Both the position numbers and the translations under genes were made by a program. DNA of 64,000 bases from Clostridium tetanomorphum (GTDB lineage Bacteria > Bacillota > Clostridia > Clostridiales > Clostridiaceae): the NCBI RefSeq assembly GCF_017873215.1, contig NZ_JAGGKA010000010.1:62001-126000 (forward strand). The letters are read 5' to 3'. Below are positions 10,167 to 19,398 of the stretch, piece after piece. The notes under the pieces are model-generated. The model was not told where the DNA came from. It saw only the letters and a list, made by a program, of their open reading frames with translations, and did not search any database. Position 1 is the stretch's first letter; every line of letters starts with the position of its first letter.

Positions 10167-13100
10167 ATGAATACAAGAGTTAGAGAGCATCTTCAAGACC
10201 TGGAAGTAAAAAAAGGTGGAGGAATTATAAGTGATAAAATACGTATAGAAACTATATCAAATCCAATGCTTATAATAGGTCTTGGCGGAACTGGTATAGA
10301 TGCAATGTTAAGACTTAAATATCAAATAAATAAAAGATTTGTTCTTGAAGAAGATAAATTATCAAATACAAGAAAAGATAAACCTAAAAAGGTAGAATTT
10401 TTAGGTTTTGAGACAAATCAAAAGGAAAAAAACAAAAGATATCCAGCAAACTTTGGAATGGGACTTGATCCACAAAGTGAGTTAGTAATGCTTTCAAATG
10501 CAGAAGTAAGATCTATATTAAATGACCGTGAGATATTAGATGATTCTATAAAAGAATGGCTAGCACCAGAATTATCAGCAGAAAGCGGTACTGATGGAGC
10601 AGGTGGCATAAGACAATTAGGAAGGCTACTTTTATTTACCAAGATAAATGAAATAGTAGATTGTCTTGAAAAGAAAATAAAACTTCTTTTAGAAGATAGT
10701 GAAGATATTTTGCATGTATTTGTTTTGTCTGGATTAGCAGGAGGAACAGGTAGCGGAACCTTTATAGATATTCCTTATATAGTAAGAGGAATTATGAATA
10801 ATATCTATGGAGCTAAAGGAGAAGATAAAGTTAATATAATGGGATATTTATTTACTCCAGATGTTAATTTATCAAGAGCTGCAGACAATCAAACCTCACA
10901 ATCCTATATTATAAAAAATGGATTTGCAGCATTAAAAGAACTTGATTATCTTATGGGTATAGGAGATAGACATGAAAGATTTAAGCAAAGATATAGAAAT
11001 AGACTAACGGTAGATTCTCCAATGCCTCCATTTAATTTATGTCATTTAATATCTGCTACAAATACTTTAGGAAGACCTATGAGCAATGCTTATGACTATT
11101 GTATGAATGTTACAGCAGAGAATATAGTAAACTTTATGTCAAATGAAGTAAGAGAGTCTGGTGGAGAGTTTGCAATACAAGATTATATAAGTAATTTAAA
11201 ACAAAATACAGATAATATGCCAAAGCCTTATATGGCAAATTATAAATATGTAATGATAGGAGCTTCCTCAGCGGTACTTCCTATTGAAGAGATAACTACA
11301 TATATAGCATTTAAGATTTTTCAGAAGATGCAGTATATGTTTGAAAAAATGCCAGAGGAAAAAGATATAGACCAATTTATAAGACAGATTAGATTAGATG
11401 AGGATTCAGTAATAGAAAGATTTGAGCTTCATCTTCAAGATAGAGAACCTATTTCAGGCTATGAAGATAGAGAACGATATAGCTATGATAATGTTATAAA
11501 AAAACAAGCTGTAAATATTGATGACGAAATGAAAGAATTTCTAAGAGATTGTACTAATGAATATAATAAAGTTAAAACACAATATCCTGGAGAAGTTTTA
11601 AAGAGTGTAAAAAATATGATAGATGGAATTTTTAAAGACCCTAATAAAGGTCCATTCTATGCATCAAGAATGTTATATTCCAATGGATTTTGTGTAATAA
11701 AAACTTTAGAAGCTGAGATATCATCATTAGAACAAAGACTCTCAAATATTTCTAGGGAAATAAAAATCAGTAGAGAAGATGCAGAGGATAGACTAGTTGA
11801 GGCAAAAAAAGCTATTCTATTTACAAAGGATAGAAAGAAAAATGATTATATAGATGCCAAAAGTGATGAGTATATTTTAAGAGCAGAAGAAGAAAGGCTC
11901 TTTAGAATGATAGAGTTTTATAGAAATGTAATATCTGATTTAAGTGATTTAAATAATAATATATACAAAGTATATACTGAAATACTTAATGAATTAAATA
12001 AGATATTTAAAGAAGATGGAGAAATATTAGCACAGGGAGAAGAAATTGAAGGAGCTCTTGGAAGAAGTTATTCTTGGACAGTAGTTAATGTGCCAGATTT
12101 AACAGATTATATTGAAAAAATAGTAAATAAAGATACTGCAGATGAAATTGTTAGAAGATTTTCAAACAAACTTTTAGAAGAATCTCAAAAATGGGTTGAT
12201 GATGTGCATATAGATGTGGTTGGATCTATATCAAGTTTCGTATCAGATGAATACGGAGATATAATAACTCAATCCATGGAAGATTTCTTAGCTTTAGAAT
12301 ATGGTGAAGATAAATCCATAATAAGTTTGATTAAAGATGAAATTGCACCAAGATTAGATAAAGATGCAGTACCAATTTTTCACTTAAATAATATGGAAGC
12401 ACTTAATTTTCCTTCATGGAGCATGGTTTCTGTTCCTAGAAACGCTAAAAAGATTCTTGAGGGAATTAAAGAGTATAAGAAAAACGCTAATACAGGAAGT
12501 TCTCTTAATATAAAAGAGAGTATGGTCACAAATAGAATATTTTGGTTAAATACTAGAAATGGAGTACCTCTTTATTCATATTCTCCAATAAAACACTATG
12601 AGGAAATTTATGAAAGTTCATTATTTGAATATGATGGTATAGGAAGACACTTATATCAAAGCAGAGAGAAGAATTGGACTTACTTACCATCACCAATCCC
12701 TGAACAGAGCTGGGGATCAACCTATAGTAATGAAAGAATAAAGAAATATAATAGCAACGTAAGAGAACTATTTGACCATGGTATTGAATTGGGATGTATT
12801 GCAAATGTTCAAGGAAGCAGTAATGTAAAATATAAATGTATTATTACAGAACCATTTAATATTGAAGAGTTTATGAAGGAGTATTCCATAAATTTAAAAG
12901 ATGATAAATTTAATGTTGGGGAAATAAGAAGAGCTTTAAAAGATATTGAAAGTATTTTAGATAAAGGGCTTACACCTATTGAAAATTCTAATGTTCAAAA
13001 ATATTATATATATGAGAGCAGTAGTGAAGAAAAGGCAAAAAATAACTTAATAAGAACATTAGAGCTTACAGAACTTGTAAGAGAAGAAGTTAAAAAATAT

Positions 13101-13574
13101 GAAAGGATTATAGATAAGAAAAATGAGCTTCAAAGTATAATAGATAATTTAAGTAGAGTAGAAACAGATATGGATAATTTCATTAGAGCTTTGTATACGG
13201 ATACTATAAAGAAAGCAGGATTACTTTTTGTCTATAATGGCGGAGAAGAAAGTAAAATAGAAATAGAGCCTTTTATAAATACATTGAAACAGAAAGAATA
13301 TCAACATGAAGCTATTTATAGAAAGTATGTAAGTTTAGATGAAAAAGAAAAAATTATTGTGGATAAGACTTCAGATAAGAGGTTAGAACAACTTTCTTTA
13401 GAGGAAGATGCGAAGGCCCTTAGGGAAAATGTAAATGAATTACTAGATAAAATAAAAGTAACTGTAGATGATTTAGAAACAAGAAAATATCAGCTTGTAA
13501 ATGGAGATGAATTGTTTATATTTTATAGTGATATGCTTTCAAGACTTCAAGAAGTAAAAAAACAATTAGAGTAG
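10167..13574 (+). CDS. Giant tubulin/FtsZ-like GTP-binding protein
   Basis: An 1135-residue protein starting at an ATG 6 bases after GGAGG (10156-10160). The N-terminal ~350 residues look like the Tubulin_2 (tubulin-like) family: a beta-loop-helix LIIGLGGTGIDAMLRL (about residues 36-50) and the tubulin/FtsZ signature GGTGSGT at 192-198, within VFVLSGLAGGTGSGTFIDI. The rest is large and mixed: coiled-coil-prone stretches at about 515-620 and 975-1135 flank a central region of unknown fold. It is about three times the size of FtsZ, so it should not be called FtsZ. No membrane segment. It is central in the cluster and followed by a conserved-looking hairpin and an unrecognised partner gene. GTP-dependent assembly is plausible but inferred. 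Confidence 0.82.
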   Translation: MNTRVREHLQDLEVKKGGGIISDKIRIETISNPMLIIGLGGTGIDAMLRLKYQINKRFVLEEDKLSNTRKDKPKKVEFLGFETNQKEKNKRYPANFGMGLDPQSELVMLSNAEVRSILNDREILDDSIKEWLAPELSAESGTDGAGGIRQLGRLLLFTKINEIVDCLEKKIKLLLEDSEDILHVFVLSGLAGGTGSGTFIDIPYIVRGIMNNIYGAKGEDKVNIMGYLFTPDVNLSRAADNQTSQSYIIKNGFAALKELDYLMGIGDRHERFKQRYRNRLTVDSPMPPFNLCHLISATNTLGRPMSNAYDYCMNVTAENIVNFMSNEVRESGGEFAIQDYISNLKQNTDNMPKPYMANYKYVMIGASSAVLPIEEITTYIAFKIFQKMQYMFEKMPEEKDIDQFIRQIRLDEDSVIERFELHLQDREPISGYEDRERYSYDNVIKKQAVNIDDEMKEFLRDCTNEYNKVKTQYPGEVLKSVKNMIDGIFKDPNKGPFYASRMLYSNGFCVIKTLEAEISSLEQRLSNISREIKISREDAEDRLVEAKKAILFTKDRKKNDYIDAKSDEYILRAEEERLFRMIEFYRNVISDLSDLNNNIYKVYTEILNELNKIFKEDGEILAQGEEIEGALGRSYSWTVVNVPDLTDYIEKIVNKDTADEIVRRFSNKLLEESQKWVDDVHIDVVGSISSFVSDEYGDIITQSMEDFLALEYGEDKSIISLIKDEIAPRLDKDAVPIFHLNNMEALNFPSWSMVSVPRNAKKILEGIKEYKKNANTGSSLNIKESMVTNRIFWLNTRNGVPLYSYSPIKHYEEIYESSLFEYDGIGRHLYQSREKNWTYLPSPIPEQSWGSTYSNERIKKYNSNVRELFDHGIELGCIANVQGSSNVKYKCIITEPFNIEEFMKEYSINLKDDKFNVGEIRRALKDIESILDKGLTPIENSNVQKYYIYESSSEEKAKNNLIRTLELTELVREEVKKYERIIDKKNELQSIIDNLSRVETDMDNFIRALYTDTIKKAGLLFVYNGGEESKIEIEPFINTLKQKEYQHEAIYRKYVSLDEKEKIIVDKTSDKRLEQLSLEEDAKALRENVNELLDKIKVTVDDLETRKYQLVNGDELFIFYSDMLSRLQEVKKQLE

Positions 13575-13581
13575 GAGTTTA

Positions 13582-13606
13582 GAAGGTAAGGGGTTCCCTT
13601 ACCTTC
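13582..13606 (+). other. Perfect intercistronic hairpin between tubulin-like gene and partner
   Basis: GAAGGTAAGGG (13582-13592) pairs perfectly with CCCTTACCTTC (13596-13606) around a 3-base loop. It is conspicuously G+C-rich for this genome. No T-run follows, and the next gene starts 30 bases later with its own AGGAGG site. It is more likely an mRNA stabilising/processing element or a weak attenuator that sets the ratio of the two proteins than a full terminator. Confidence 0.65.
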
Positions 13607-13636
13607 CTGTCTTAAATATGTTCAGGAGGAATTTAT

Positions 13637-15976
13637 ATGAATGATATATTAACTAATTTTACCCATACTTACTCCTTAAATATGGATAGAAAAATTTTCA
13701 GTAAAGATGCTCAAAGAAATTTGCAAAGTCCTATACTTTTTGTGTTTGTAGGAGATGCTGTTAGTTCTGCTGTGTCGGTTATTAATAATATAAAAGATAA
13801 ATGGAATAATGGAGAAGGAATAATTTTTGTAAATATATCTACTAAAGATATAGAAGATAGTATGAACATATTTAATTTTCAAATTCCTATTGAATGTGAA
13901 GATAAAAAAACTTTAAGAAAGAGTATAAGAGATAAATTTTATAGTAATAAAGAACTTCTTCAAAAATTCAATAAAAAATTAACTACAGTAAGAGATAATA
14001 TGTTAAGTTTTGGAGAATTGTTTAATTCTTTTGAAAATCTCAGTATCTCTGTGATTACAAGAGCAGATGATCCTTTGAATATAATACTTCCTGAAATATC
14101 CATACTTACAAAAAAGAGAATGATGGAAGTATTTAAGAGTTCTATAATGGATTTATATGTACTTGTAAAAGAGCAAAATTTAGAAGATGAATTTTATTCT
14201 AAAGTTCTATCTGCTAGTTTTTTTAGAGAAGTTGAATATATACAAAAAAAGGATTTTAAATTCAATGAAAATATAGCTATTTATGGAGAAGGAAGAGAAT
14301 TGCCTGTGGAGGAAAATGGTCCTATATTTTATTTAACTTATTTGTTGGAAGAGAAGAATGAGAAAGGGTTAATACCTAAAAATTCCATGGAAAATAATTA
14401 TGAGATAGTATCTTATATAAGTCTTTTAAAGAACATAGGTATAGAAGGAGAAACTTATTCAGATATAGAAAATCAATACTATGATAATGGCAGATTTAAA
14501 GTAAATATAAAATCAACTTCATTAGAAAATGAAAAAAACATTTATTCAACGGGAGGACTCTCTAAGGTAAAAAGACCTAATGGAGCTATTGCAGCTACAG
14601 TTACTAGAGCAGTTTACGAAAATGTATTAAATAAAATGAAATACTTTTCTAAAAAACATAAAGATTTTGTAGCAGAAATTTTAAAAATAGATGAATCTAG
14701 CTTACATTCGATGGTAGAGGACTTAATGCCACAAACAGTAAAAATAGCTGATATGATCAGTATAATGACACAAAAGGTAAAAAATGAATTTTATAGACTT
14801 ACCGTAAGGGAAAGTGAAGAAAGCTTATATGAAAATAGGTGTGAAGAATTTTTTAAGCAAAATTTTATTTATGGATCCGAAAAAAATTTATATAATATGA
14901 AACTTGAAGATAAAGTGGAAGGGTTGATAAAAGACTATATAATAAGTAACCCCAAATTAGGAATTTATTGTGCCTGGTTATGGACTTTGGAAGAAGGAGA
15001 AGGAATAAATTACATAAGGCAATATAAAAATTTAATTGAAAAAAATATTGAGAATTTAAATAGAAATATTGAAAATACATATGAAAATAAGGCGTTAGAT
15101 GGATTTAATATTAAAAGTATATTTTTTAAGGATGAAAAAATCAAAGAAGTAAAAAATAAAATATTTTATATATACGAAATGAAAAAAGAAGTGTTAAAAC
15201 TACAGATAATGAAAGAAATTCTAAGTAAATATGAAAAAATTTTATTTAACATTAATGGAGACATTGAGAAATATATAAAAGAATTAGAAGAAATTAAAAA
15301 GTTATTAAAGGACTATGAAGATGATATAACAAAAAGTGGAGATGAGTATACAGGTCAGAATATAAAGGCTTATTATGAGAATTTAGTAAATGACATAATA
15401 GTCCATATAGAAAATATTCAAGGAGAAGCTTTTTATTTTGATGATAAATATATTGGAAGTATTCATAAGCTTTTGATAGAAGGAAGAGAACAGTTACTTG
15501 AAAAGGTTATTCAATTTTGTAGTAAGTATATTTTATCTAATGAAGAATTTTATAAACCTTTTGAAGAAGAATTTAATAAAAGAGCTAATGCAGATGTAAT
15601 GGATTCTAGTAATAATGTACTTTCTAAGGAAGAACTTTATAGAAAACTTCTAAATATACTTGATGATAATTCAGCTATTAAAGCTTATATAATGAATTAT
15701 GATGTAAGAGCATATGAAGAAAAATATTTTTTTGGAGATTATGAAAGTAGTTTTATGAAATATGCTTTTAACTTTGATAGAAATATTAGAAATTATAAAA
15801 TTGGATATATACATGAAAAAAGAGCTAGTGGTATAGAAAAACTTAGTTTAATGGGAGGTTTTACGGCTAAAGATGTAGTTTATATTAAAAACGCTTTTGA
15901 ATGTTATGATTACTGTTTAAAAGAGGGATATAAACTACATGGAATAGATTATAATGAACTTCCAAGTATTATATAG
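13637..15976 (+). CDS. Large unrecognised partner protein of the tubulin-like gene
   Basis: A 779-residue cytosolic protein with ATG preceded by AGGAGG. I do not recognise the family. Residues about 30-55 (ILFVFVGDAVSSAVSVINNI) read as a beta strand, glycine turn and helix, loosely like the first nucleotide-loop unit of the upstream tubulin-like protein (MLIIGLGGTGIDAMLRL), but no GGTGSG motif follows. The middle and end are helical and charged, with coiled-coil-like stretches around 450-600. It lies 62 bases after the tubulin-like gene and 33 bases before a vWA gene, so co-function with both is expected. It could be a degenerate tubulin-like subunit or an adaptor; both ideas are speculative. 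Confidence 0.6.
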   Translation: MNDILTNFTHTYSLNMDRKIFSKDAQRNLQSPILFVFVGDAVSSAVSVINNIKDKWNNGEGIIFVNISTKDIEDSMNIFNFQIPIECEDKKTLRKSIRDKFYSNKELLQKFNKKLTTVRDNMLSFGELFNSFENLSISVITRADDPLNIILPEISILTKKRMMEVFKSSIMDLYVLVKEQNLEDEFYSKVLSASFFREVEYIQKKDFKFNENIAIYGEGRELPVEENGPIFYLTYLLEEKNEKGLIPKNSMENNYEIVSYISLLKNIGIEGETYSDIENQYYDNGRFKVNIKSTSLENEKNIYSTGGLSKVKRPNGAIAATVTRAVYENVLNKMKYFSKKHKDFVAEILKIDESSLHSMVEDLMPQTVKIADMISIMTQKVKNEFYRLTVRESEESLYENRCEEFFKQNFIYGSEKNLYNMKLEDKVEGLIKDYIISNPKLGIYCAWLWTLEEGEGINYIRQYKNLIEKNIENLNRNIENTYENKALDGFNIKSIFFKDEKIKEVKNKIFYIYEMKKEVLKLQIMKEILSKYEKILFNINGDIEKYIKELEEIKKLLKDYEDDITKSGDEYTGQNIKAYYENLVNDIIVHIENIQGEAFYFDDKYIGSIHKLLIEGREQLLEKVIQFCSKYILSNEEFYKPFEEEFNKRANADVMDSSNNVLSKEELYRKLLNILDDNSAIKAYIMNYDVRAYEEKYFFGDYESSFMKYAFNFDRNIRNYKIGYIHEKRASGIEKLSLMGGFTAKDVVYIKNAFECYDYCLKEGYKLHGIDYNELPSII

Positions 15977-16009
15977 AAATTTTAATATTTAAACATGGAG
16001 GCGGGGTTT

Positions 16010-17272
16010 TTGGTAGAAAAGCGAATAAATTTAACTATGGTAATAATGAGTTTAATTGGAGGAGTATTAGGCTTCATTATAGGAGAGGTTTTATTACAAC
16101 ATTATAGATATAAACTTCCTAATAGTATATTAATTGGATTATACTTTGGCATATTAGCTTTTTGTATAGGAATTATGTGTCTTATAGCAGAAGTAGTACA
16201 TCCAAGATTAAATGGATATGCATGGAAAAATAATTATTTAAAAACTTCTGTTAAGTTCTTAATTCCATGTACTTTAATTTCTATATTTGTAATAGGAATG
16301 ATTTCTCAAATAATATATGGAATGAATATAGGTAAGTTTAAAAATATAAATGATGTAGTAATGCTTTTAGATACTTCTGGAAGTATGAAAGAAACAGATT
16401 CAGAAAATGAAAGGTTTAAAGCTACATTAAATTTATTGAGTAATATGCATGAAGACAATAGGGCTTCTATATATAAATTTGATGATAAAGTAGAAAAAAT
16501 ATTACCTATGACTGAAGTTTCACCTAGTGTGATAGAGGAAGTAGAAGAAAAGCTTAAGCTCTATGAAAAGCCAGGTGGAAATACAAATATAAATGAATCC
16601 CTTAAAAAGGCGTACGAGGAAATAGAAACTACTTCAAATGCTGGAAGAGGTGCAATGATAATTTTACTTTCAGATGGGGGAGACAATTTTAATCTTGATT
16701 CAGAATTTAAAGATACTATGGAGCCTATTATAAAAGAAGAGATACCAGTATATACTATTGGTATGTCCAATGGTAATGATTTTTCTATGTTAAAGAAGAT
16801 ATCAAAGGAAACTGGAGGAACCTATTACAATGTAAAGGATGTAAAAGATTTAAAGAATGTATTTTATAAAATATATAATGATAGACAGCAGAGACTTTTA
16901 ATAGATAAAAGAAATGGTATTTTTGAAGGAAAAACAGTATATATTTTTATGAGAATTTTATTAATTACTATAATTGGATGCTGTATAGCTTTATCTGTAA
17001 GTTTTGTGTTTGATAATAAGAATTTACTTAAAAGTTTTATAATAGGAGGAGTTATATCAGGAATATTATCAGGATTAATAATTGAATATGGATTTTTACA
17101 TTATCCAGGACTAGGTATGTTATATAGATTTCTAGCAGATTCTATTATAGCCTTAACTTTTGCACTTATTCCTGCAAAAGTGGATATAAAGGATTATGCT
17201 AAAGCTACATATTCTCATAGTAGAAAGAGATCTATAGAAGATGAAAATAAAATTATAAATAAATTTGATTGA
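16010..17272 (+). CDS. Multi-span membrane protein with extracytoplasmic vWA (MIDAS) domain
   Basis: The likely start is TTG 16010, eight bases after GGAGG (15997-16001). The ATG at 15995 overlaps that site and has no site of its own. The 420-residue protein has three N-terminal spans (about 12-30, 42-64, 79-101), a vWA domain with MIDAS residues D121-T-S-G-S, T192 and D222 (SDGGD), then three further spans (about 309-330, 337-360, 372-392). By the positive-inside rule the vWA domain faces outside. The second vWA protein of the cluster, it differs strongly from the first (8398-10143) in topology. vWA domains bind protein ligands through a chelated metal ion, so the pair probably senses or binds something at the cell surface (inferred). 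Confidence 0.82.
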   Translation: MVEKRINLTMVIMSLIGGVLGFIIGEVLLQHYRYKLPNSILIGLYFGILAFCIGIMCLIAEVVHPRLNGYAWKNNYLKTSVKFLIPCTLISIFVIGMISQIIYGMNIGKFKNINDVVMLLDTSGSMKETDSENERFKATLNLLSNMHEDNRASIYKFDDKVEKILPMTEVSPSVIEEVEEKLKLYEKPGGNTNINESLKKAYEEIETTSNAGRGAMIILLSDGGDNFNLDSEFKDTMEPIIKEEIPVYTIGMSNGNDFSMLKKISKETGGTYYNVKDVKDLKNVFYKIYNDRQQRLLIDKRNGIFEGKTVYIFMRILLITIIGCCIALSVSFVFDNKNLLKSFIIGGVISGILSGLIIEYGFLHYPGLGMLYRFLADSIIALTFALIPAKVDIKDYAKATYSHSRKRSIEDENKIINKFD

Positions 17273-17301
17273 TTTATAACACCTTTAAAAGGGGGATTCT
17301 A

Positions 17302-17949
17302 GTGAAAATAGAAGAAGTAAAAGAGGAATTTAATAAGATAAGTGGATTAAATTATATTTTGGATAAAGATAAGTTCACTATAAGATGGAAATGGCCTAAA
17401 GATATAGATATAGTATATATACTAAAAACAGATGATATAGAAGGTTTTTCTATAGAATATCTTGAGGATAAATACTTAAAGTTATACACAAAGGAAGAAT
17501 ATAACGAATTTAATGGCTATGTTGAAACTATAAAAGAAATAAAGCAATATAAATTTTTCATATTTTCGGCTAAAGAAATAGAAGATGATATTTCTCTTTT
17601 TAAACAACAGAACGGAGAAAATGAGATAATTGTTAGCACAGGAGTACCTAATATATATTATTATGTAAATGAAGTGAAAAGCATTAAAAGCTTTTTCTCA
17701 AAAGAGAAAACTGTTCAAATCATAATTAATTCAGATGTAGATTTAAAAAAGGATGTTTTGTGTTATGTAAAAAAGAAAGGTTCCTATCCTATTAATAAAA
17801 ATGATGGTATACAATTCGATTTTATTTGTGAAATTTATTCAGGTGAAAACATTATGCCTGAAATAATAATATCTAAAGACGAATATATAAAAGTTTTTAT
17901 AAAAGATATAGATAAATATGGTAGTGCATATAATCTTAAGCAAAGATAA
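17302..17949 (+). CDS. Beta-rich accessory protein of the GTPase cluster (short paralogue)
   Basis: GTG 17302 is the probable start, with AAAGGGGG (17288-17295) upstream; an in-frame ATG at 17269 overlaps the previous stop codon and has no site. The 215-residue protein has two beta-rich units. The first carries FTIRWKWPKDIDIVYI and the second IYYYVNEVKSIKSFFSKEK, then KKGSYPINKNDG. These align with LSLEWGWPEEIDEVLI, IFYEIKIKRSIFGKLKSSE and KVGNMPLQKSDG of the protein at 1878-2963, showing paralogy. It lacks that protein's helical and acidic N-terminal part. It precedes the third GTPase; the 174-base gap holds only a lone TATAAT (17991-17996) without a clear -35. Confidence 0.7.
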   Translation: MKIEEVKEEFNKISGLNYILDKDKFTIRWKWPKDIDIVYILKTDDIEGFSIEYLEDKYLKLYTKEEYNEFNGYVETIKEIKQYKFFIFSAKEIEDDISLFKQQNGENEIIVSTGVPNIYYYVNEVKSIKSFFSKEKTVQIIINSDVDLKKDVLCYVKKKGSYPINKNDGIQFDFICEIYSGENIMPEIIISKDEYIKVFIKDIDKYGSAYNLKQR

Positions 17950-18123
17950 ACTTAATTTAGAAGAAAAATATTTTTAATTATTAATGATTATATAATAGTA
18001 AAAAAATTAGTAAACAAGGTAATATTTACAGTTAAGTGGAATATGGAGCATTTGGAATTATAGTTATAGAGAATCAAGTAGTTTGGTGAAGAATAATTTA
18101 AATGTGAAAGGAGGGAGTAGTTA

Positions 18124-19398
18124 ATGGGTCTTTTTAATTTTTTCAGAGGAAATAAAAATGAAAATAATGACTATAAAAAGGCAACTTATGAAAAAGGACC
18201 TTTTATGATAACATGTCCATTTTGTTTTAAGAAATTTAAGACAGATCAAGTAGTTTTTAGAGCATCCCACTATGAAAATGGAGATCCTGAATATGAAAAG
18301 AATGTGGATGAACTATTAAATGAATATAATAAGAAAGTTGGAAAAGGTATATTAGGAGAAATAAACCCAATAATTATTCCTAAGGGACTTCCAGAAAAAA
18401 ATAAGGTTAGAGTTGATGGGGGGCTTATAGAAATTAGGGATAAATATGATATAGCAACAAGTGAAAGGCTTTGTCCGTTTTGTCACAATGAACTTCCTAT
18501 AACTTCAGGAAGAGGACCTTCAAAAATTATTTCTGTTGTTGGTGCTTCTCAGGTTGGTAAGTCTGTTTATATGACTACTCTTTTATATGTACTGGAGAGA
18601 TATAGTTGTCAGAGAATAGATGCATCTCTTATTGCAGGAAGTTCTTTATATAATGATGAAATAAGGGAAAATCAAGAAAGGATTTTTGAAAAAAATTTAA
18701 TGCTAGATCCTACTCCTAAACAGCATGTAGAACCTTTAATAGAAAATATGAAATTTAGAGATGATAAGATAGCTCCAATTACGTTTATTTTTTATGATAT
18801 TCCTGGTGAAGGAATGACAGATAAAGATTATATAGAAAAACATGGTGAGCATATTAAAAACTCTGATGGAATAATATTTCTTGTAGATCCATTACAGATG
18901 AAAACATTAAGAAAAAAGATAAGTCTTATGAATAAAGAATTTAAGGGAGATTTTACACAAAAATATCAGGAACCTAAGGATATAATTGTATATCTTTTTG
19001 AAAATTTTATATCTAAGCAATCAAAAGAAAAGACTAATATACCTACTGCGGTAGTAGTTACTAAAAGTGATATGTTAAAAAACTTAAATGATGAAGAATA
19101 TATAAATAAAAGTAGTAATATTTTTAGAAACTATGAACATAAAGAATTATTTAACCTAAATGAGTTTGAAAACATAGATGGTGAAGTTAGAAAATTTTTA
19201 TCTAAAGCGGATGCTCCTTTTAAAAGTGCTATGGATACTTATTTTGAAACTACTGGATATTTTGCAGTATCATCTTTAGGATGCAATCCTCAGAACTTAA
19301 AAATAGATGGAAGTAGTAGTATAAATCCTCTAAGAGTGGATGAACCATTTTTATGGCTACTTTATAGGATGAACTATTTGGACGGGGGAAGGCAATGA
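18124..19398 (+). CDS. Zinc-ribbon P-loop GTPase (TRAFAC double-GTPase type), second cytosolic copy
   Basis: A 424-residue protein with a very strong site (AAAGGAGGG) before ATG 18124. Paired CxxC motifs at Cys31/34 and Cys117/120 form a split zinc ribbon. Walker A is GASQVGKS (140-147), the G3-like motif DIPGEG starts at Asp225, and the G4-like motif is TKSD (313-316). Arrangement and C-terminal ending (SSLGCNPQN, later PFLWLLYRM) match the GTPase at 3058 (ALGCNPESN, PFLWLLYKH), so they are clear paralogues. It overlaps the next GAP1-like gene by four bases (ATGA), indicating tight translational coupling. The GTP-binding motifs look intact. Confidence 0.82.
   Translation: MGLFNFFRGNKNENNDYKKATYEKGPFMITCPFCFKKFKTDQVVFRASHYENGDPEYEKNVDELLNEYNKKVGKGILGEINPIIIPKGLPEKNKVRVDGGLIEIRDKYDIATSERLCPFCHNELPITSGRGPSKIISVVGASQVGKSVYMTTLLYVLERYSCQRIDASLIAGSSLYNDEIRENQERIFEKNLMLDPTPKQHVEPLIENMKFRDDKIAPITFIFYDIPGEGMTDKDYIEKHGEHIKNSDGIIFLVDPLQMKTLRKKISLMNKEFKGDFTQKYQEPKDIIVYLFENFISKQSKEKTNIPTAVVVTKSDMLKNLNDEEYINKSSNIFRNYEHKELFNLNEFENIDGEVRKFLSKADAPFKSAMDTYFETTGYFAVSSLGCNPQNLKIDGSSSINPLRVDEPFLWLLYRMNYLDGGRQ

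Noticed and set aside
10167-13574. Naming the tubulin-like protein FtsZ or TubZ.
   Set aside because: It is about three times the FtsZ length, has no FtsZ C-terminal peptide, lacks division-gene neighbours and is not in a plasmid partition context.
17991-17996. TATAAT between the short beta-rich gene and the third GTPase as an internal promoter.
   Set aside because: No acceptable -35 hexamer at 16-18 bases; kept only as a remark in the gene entry.
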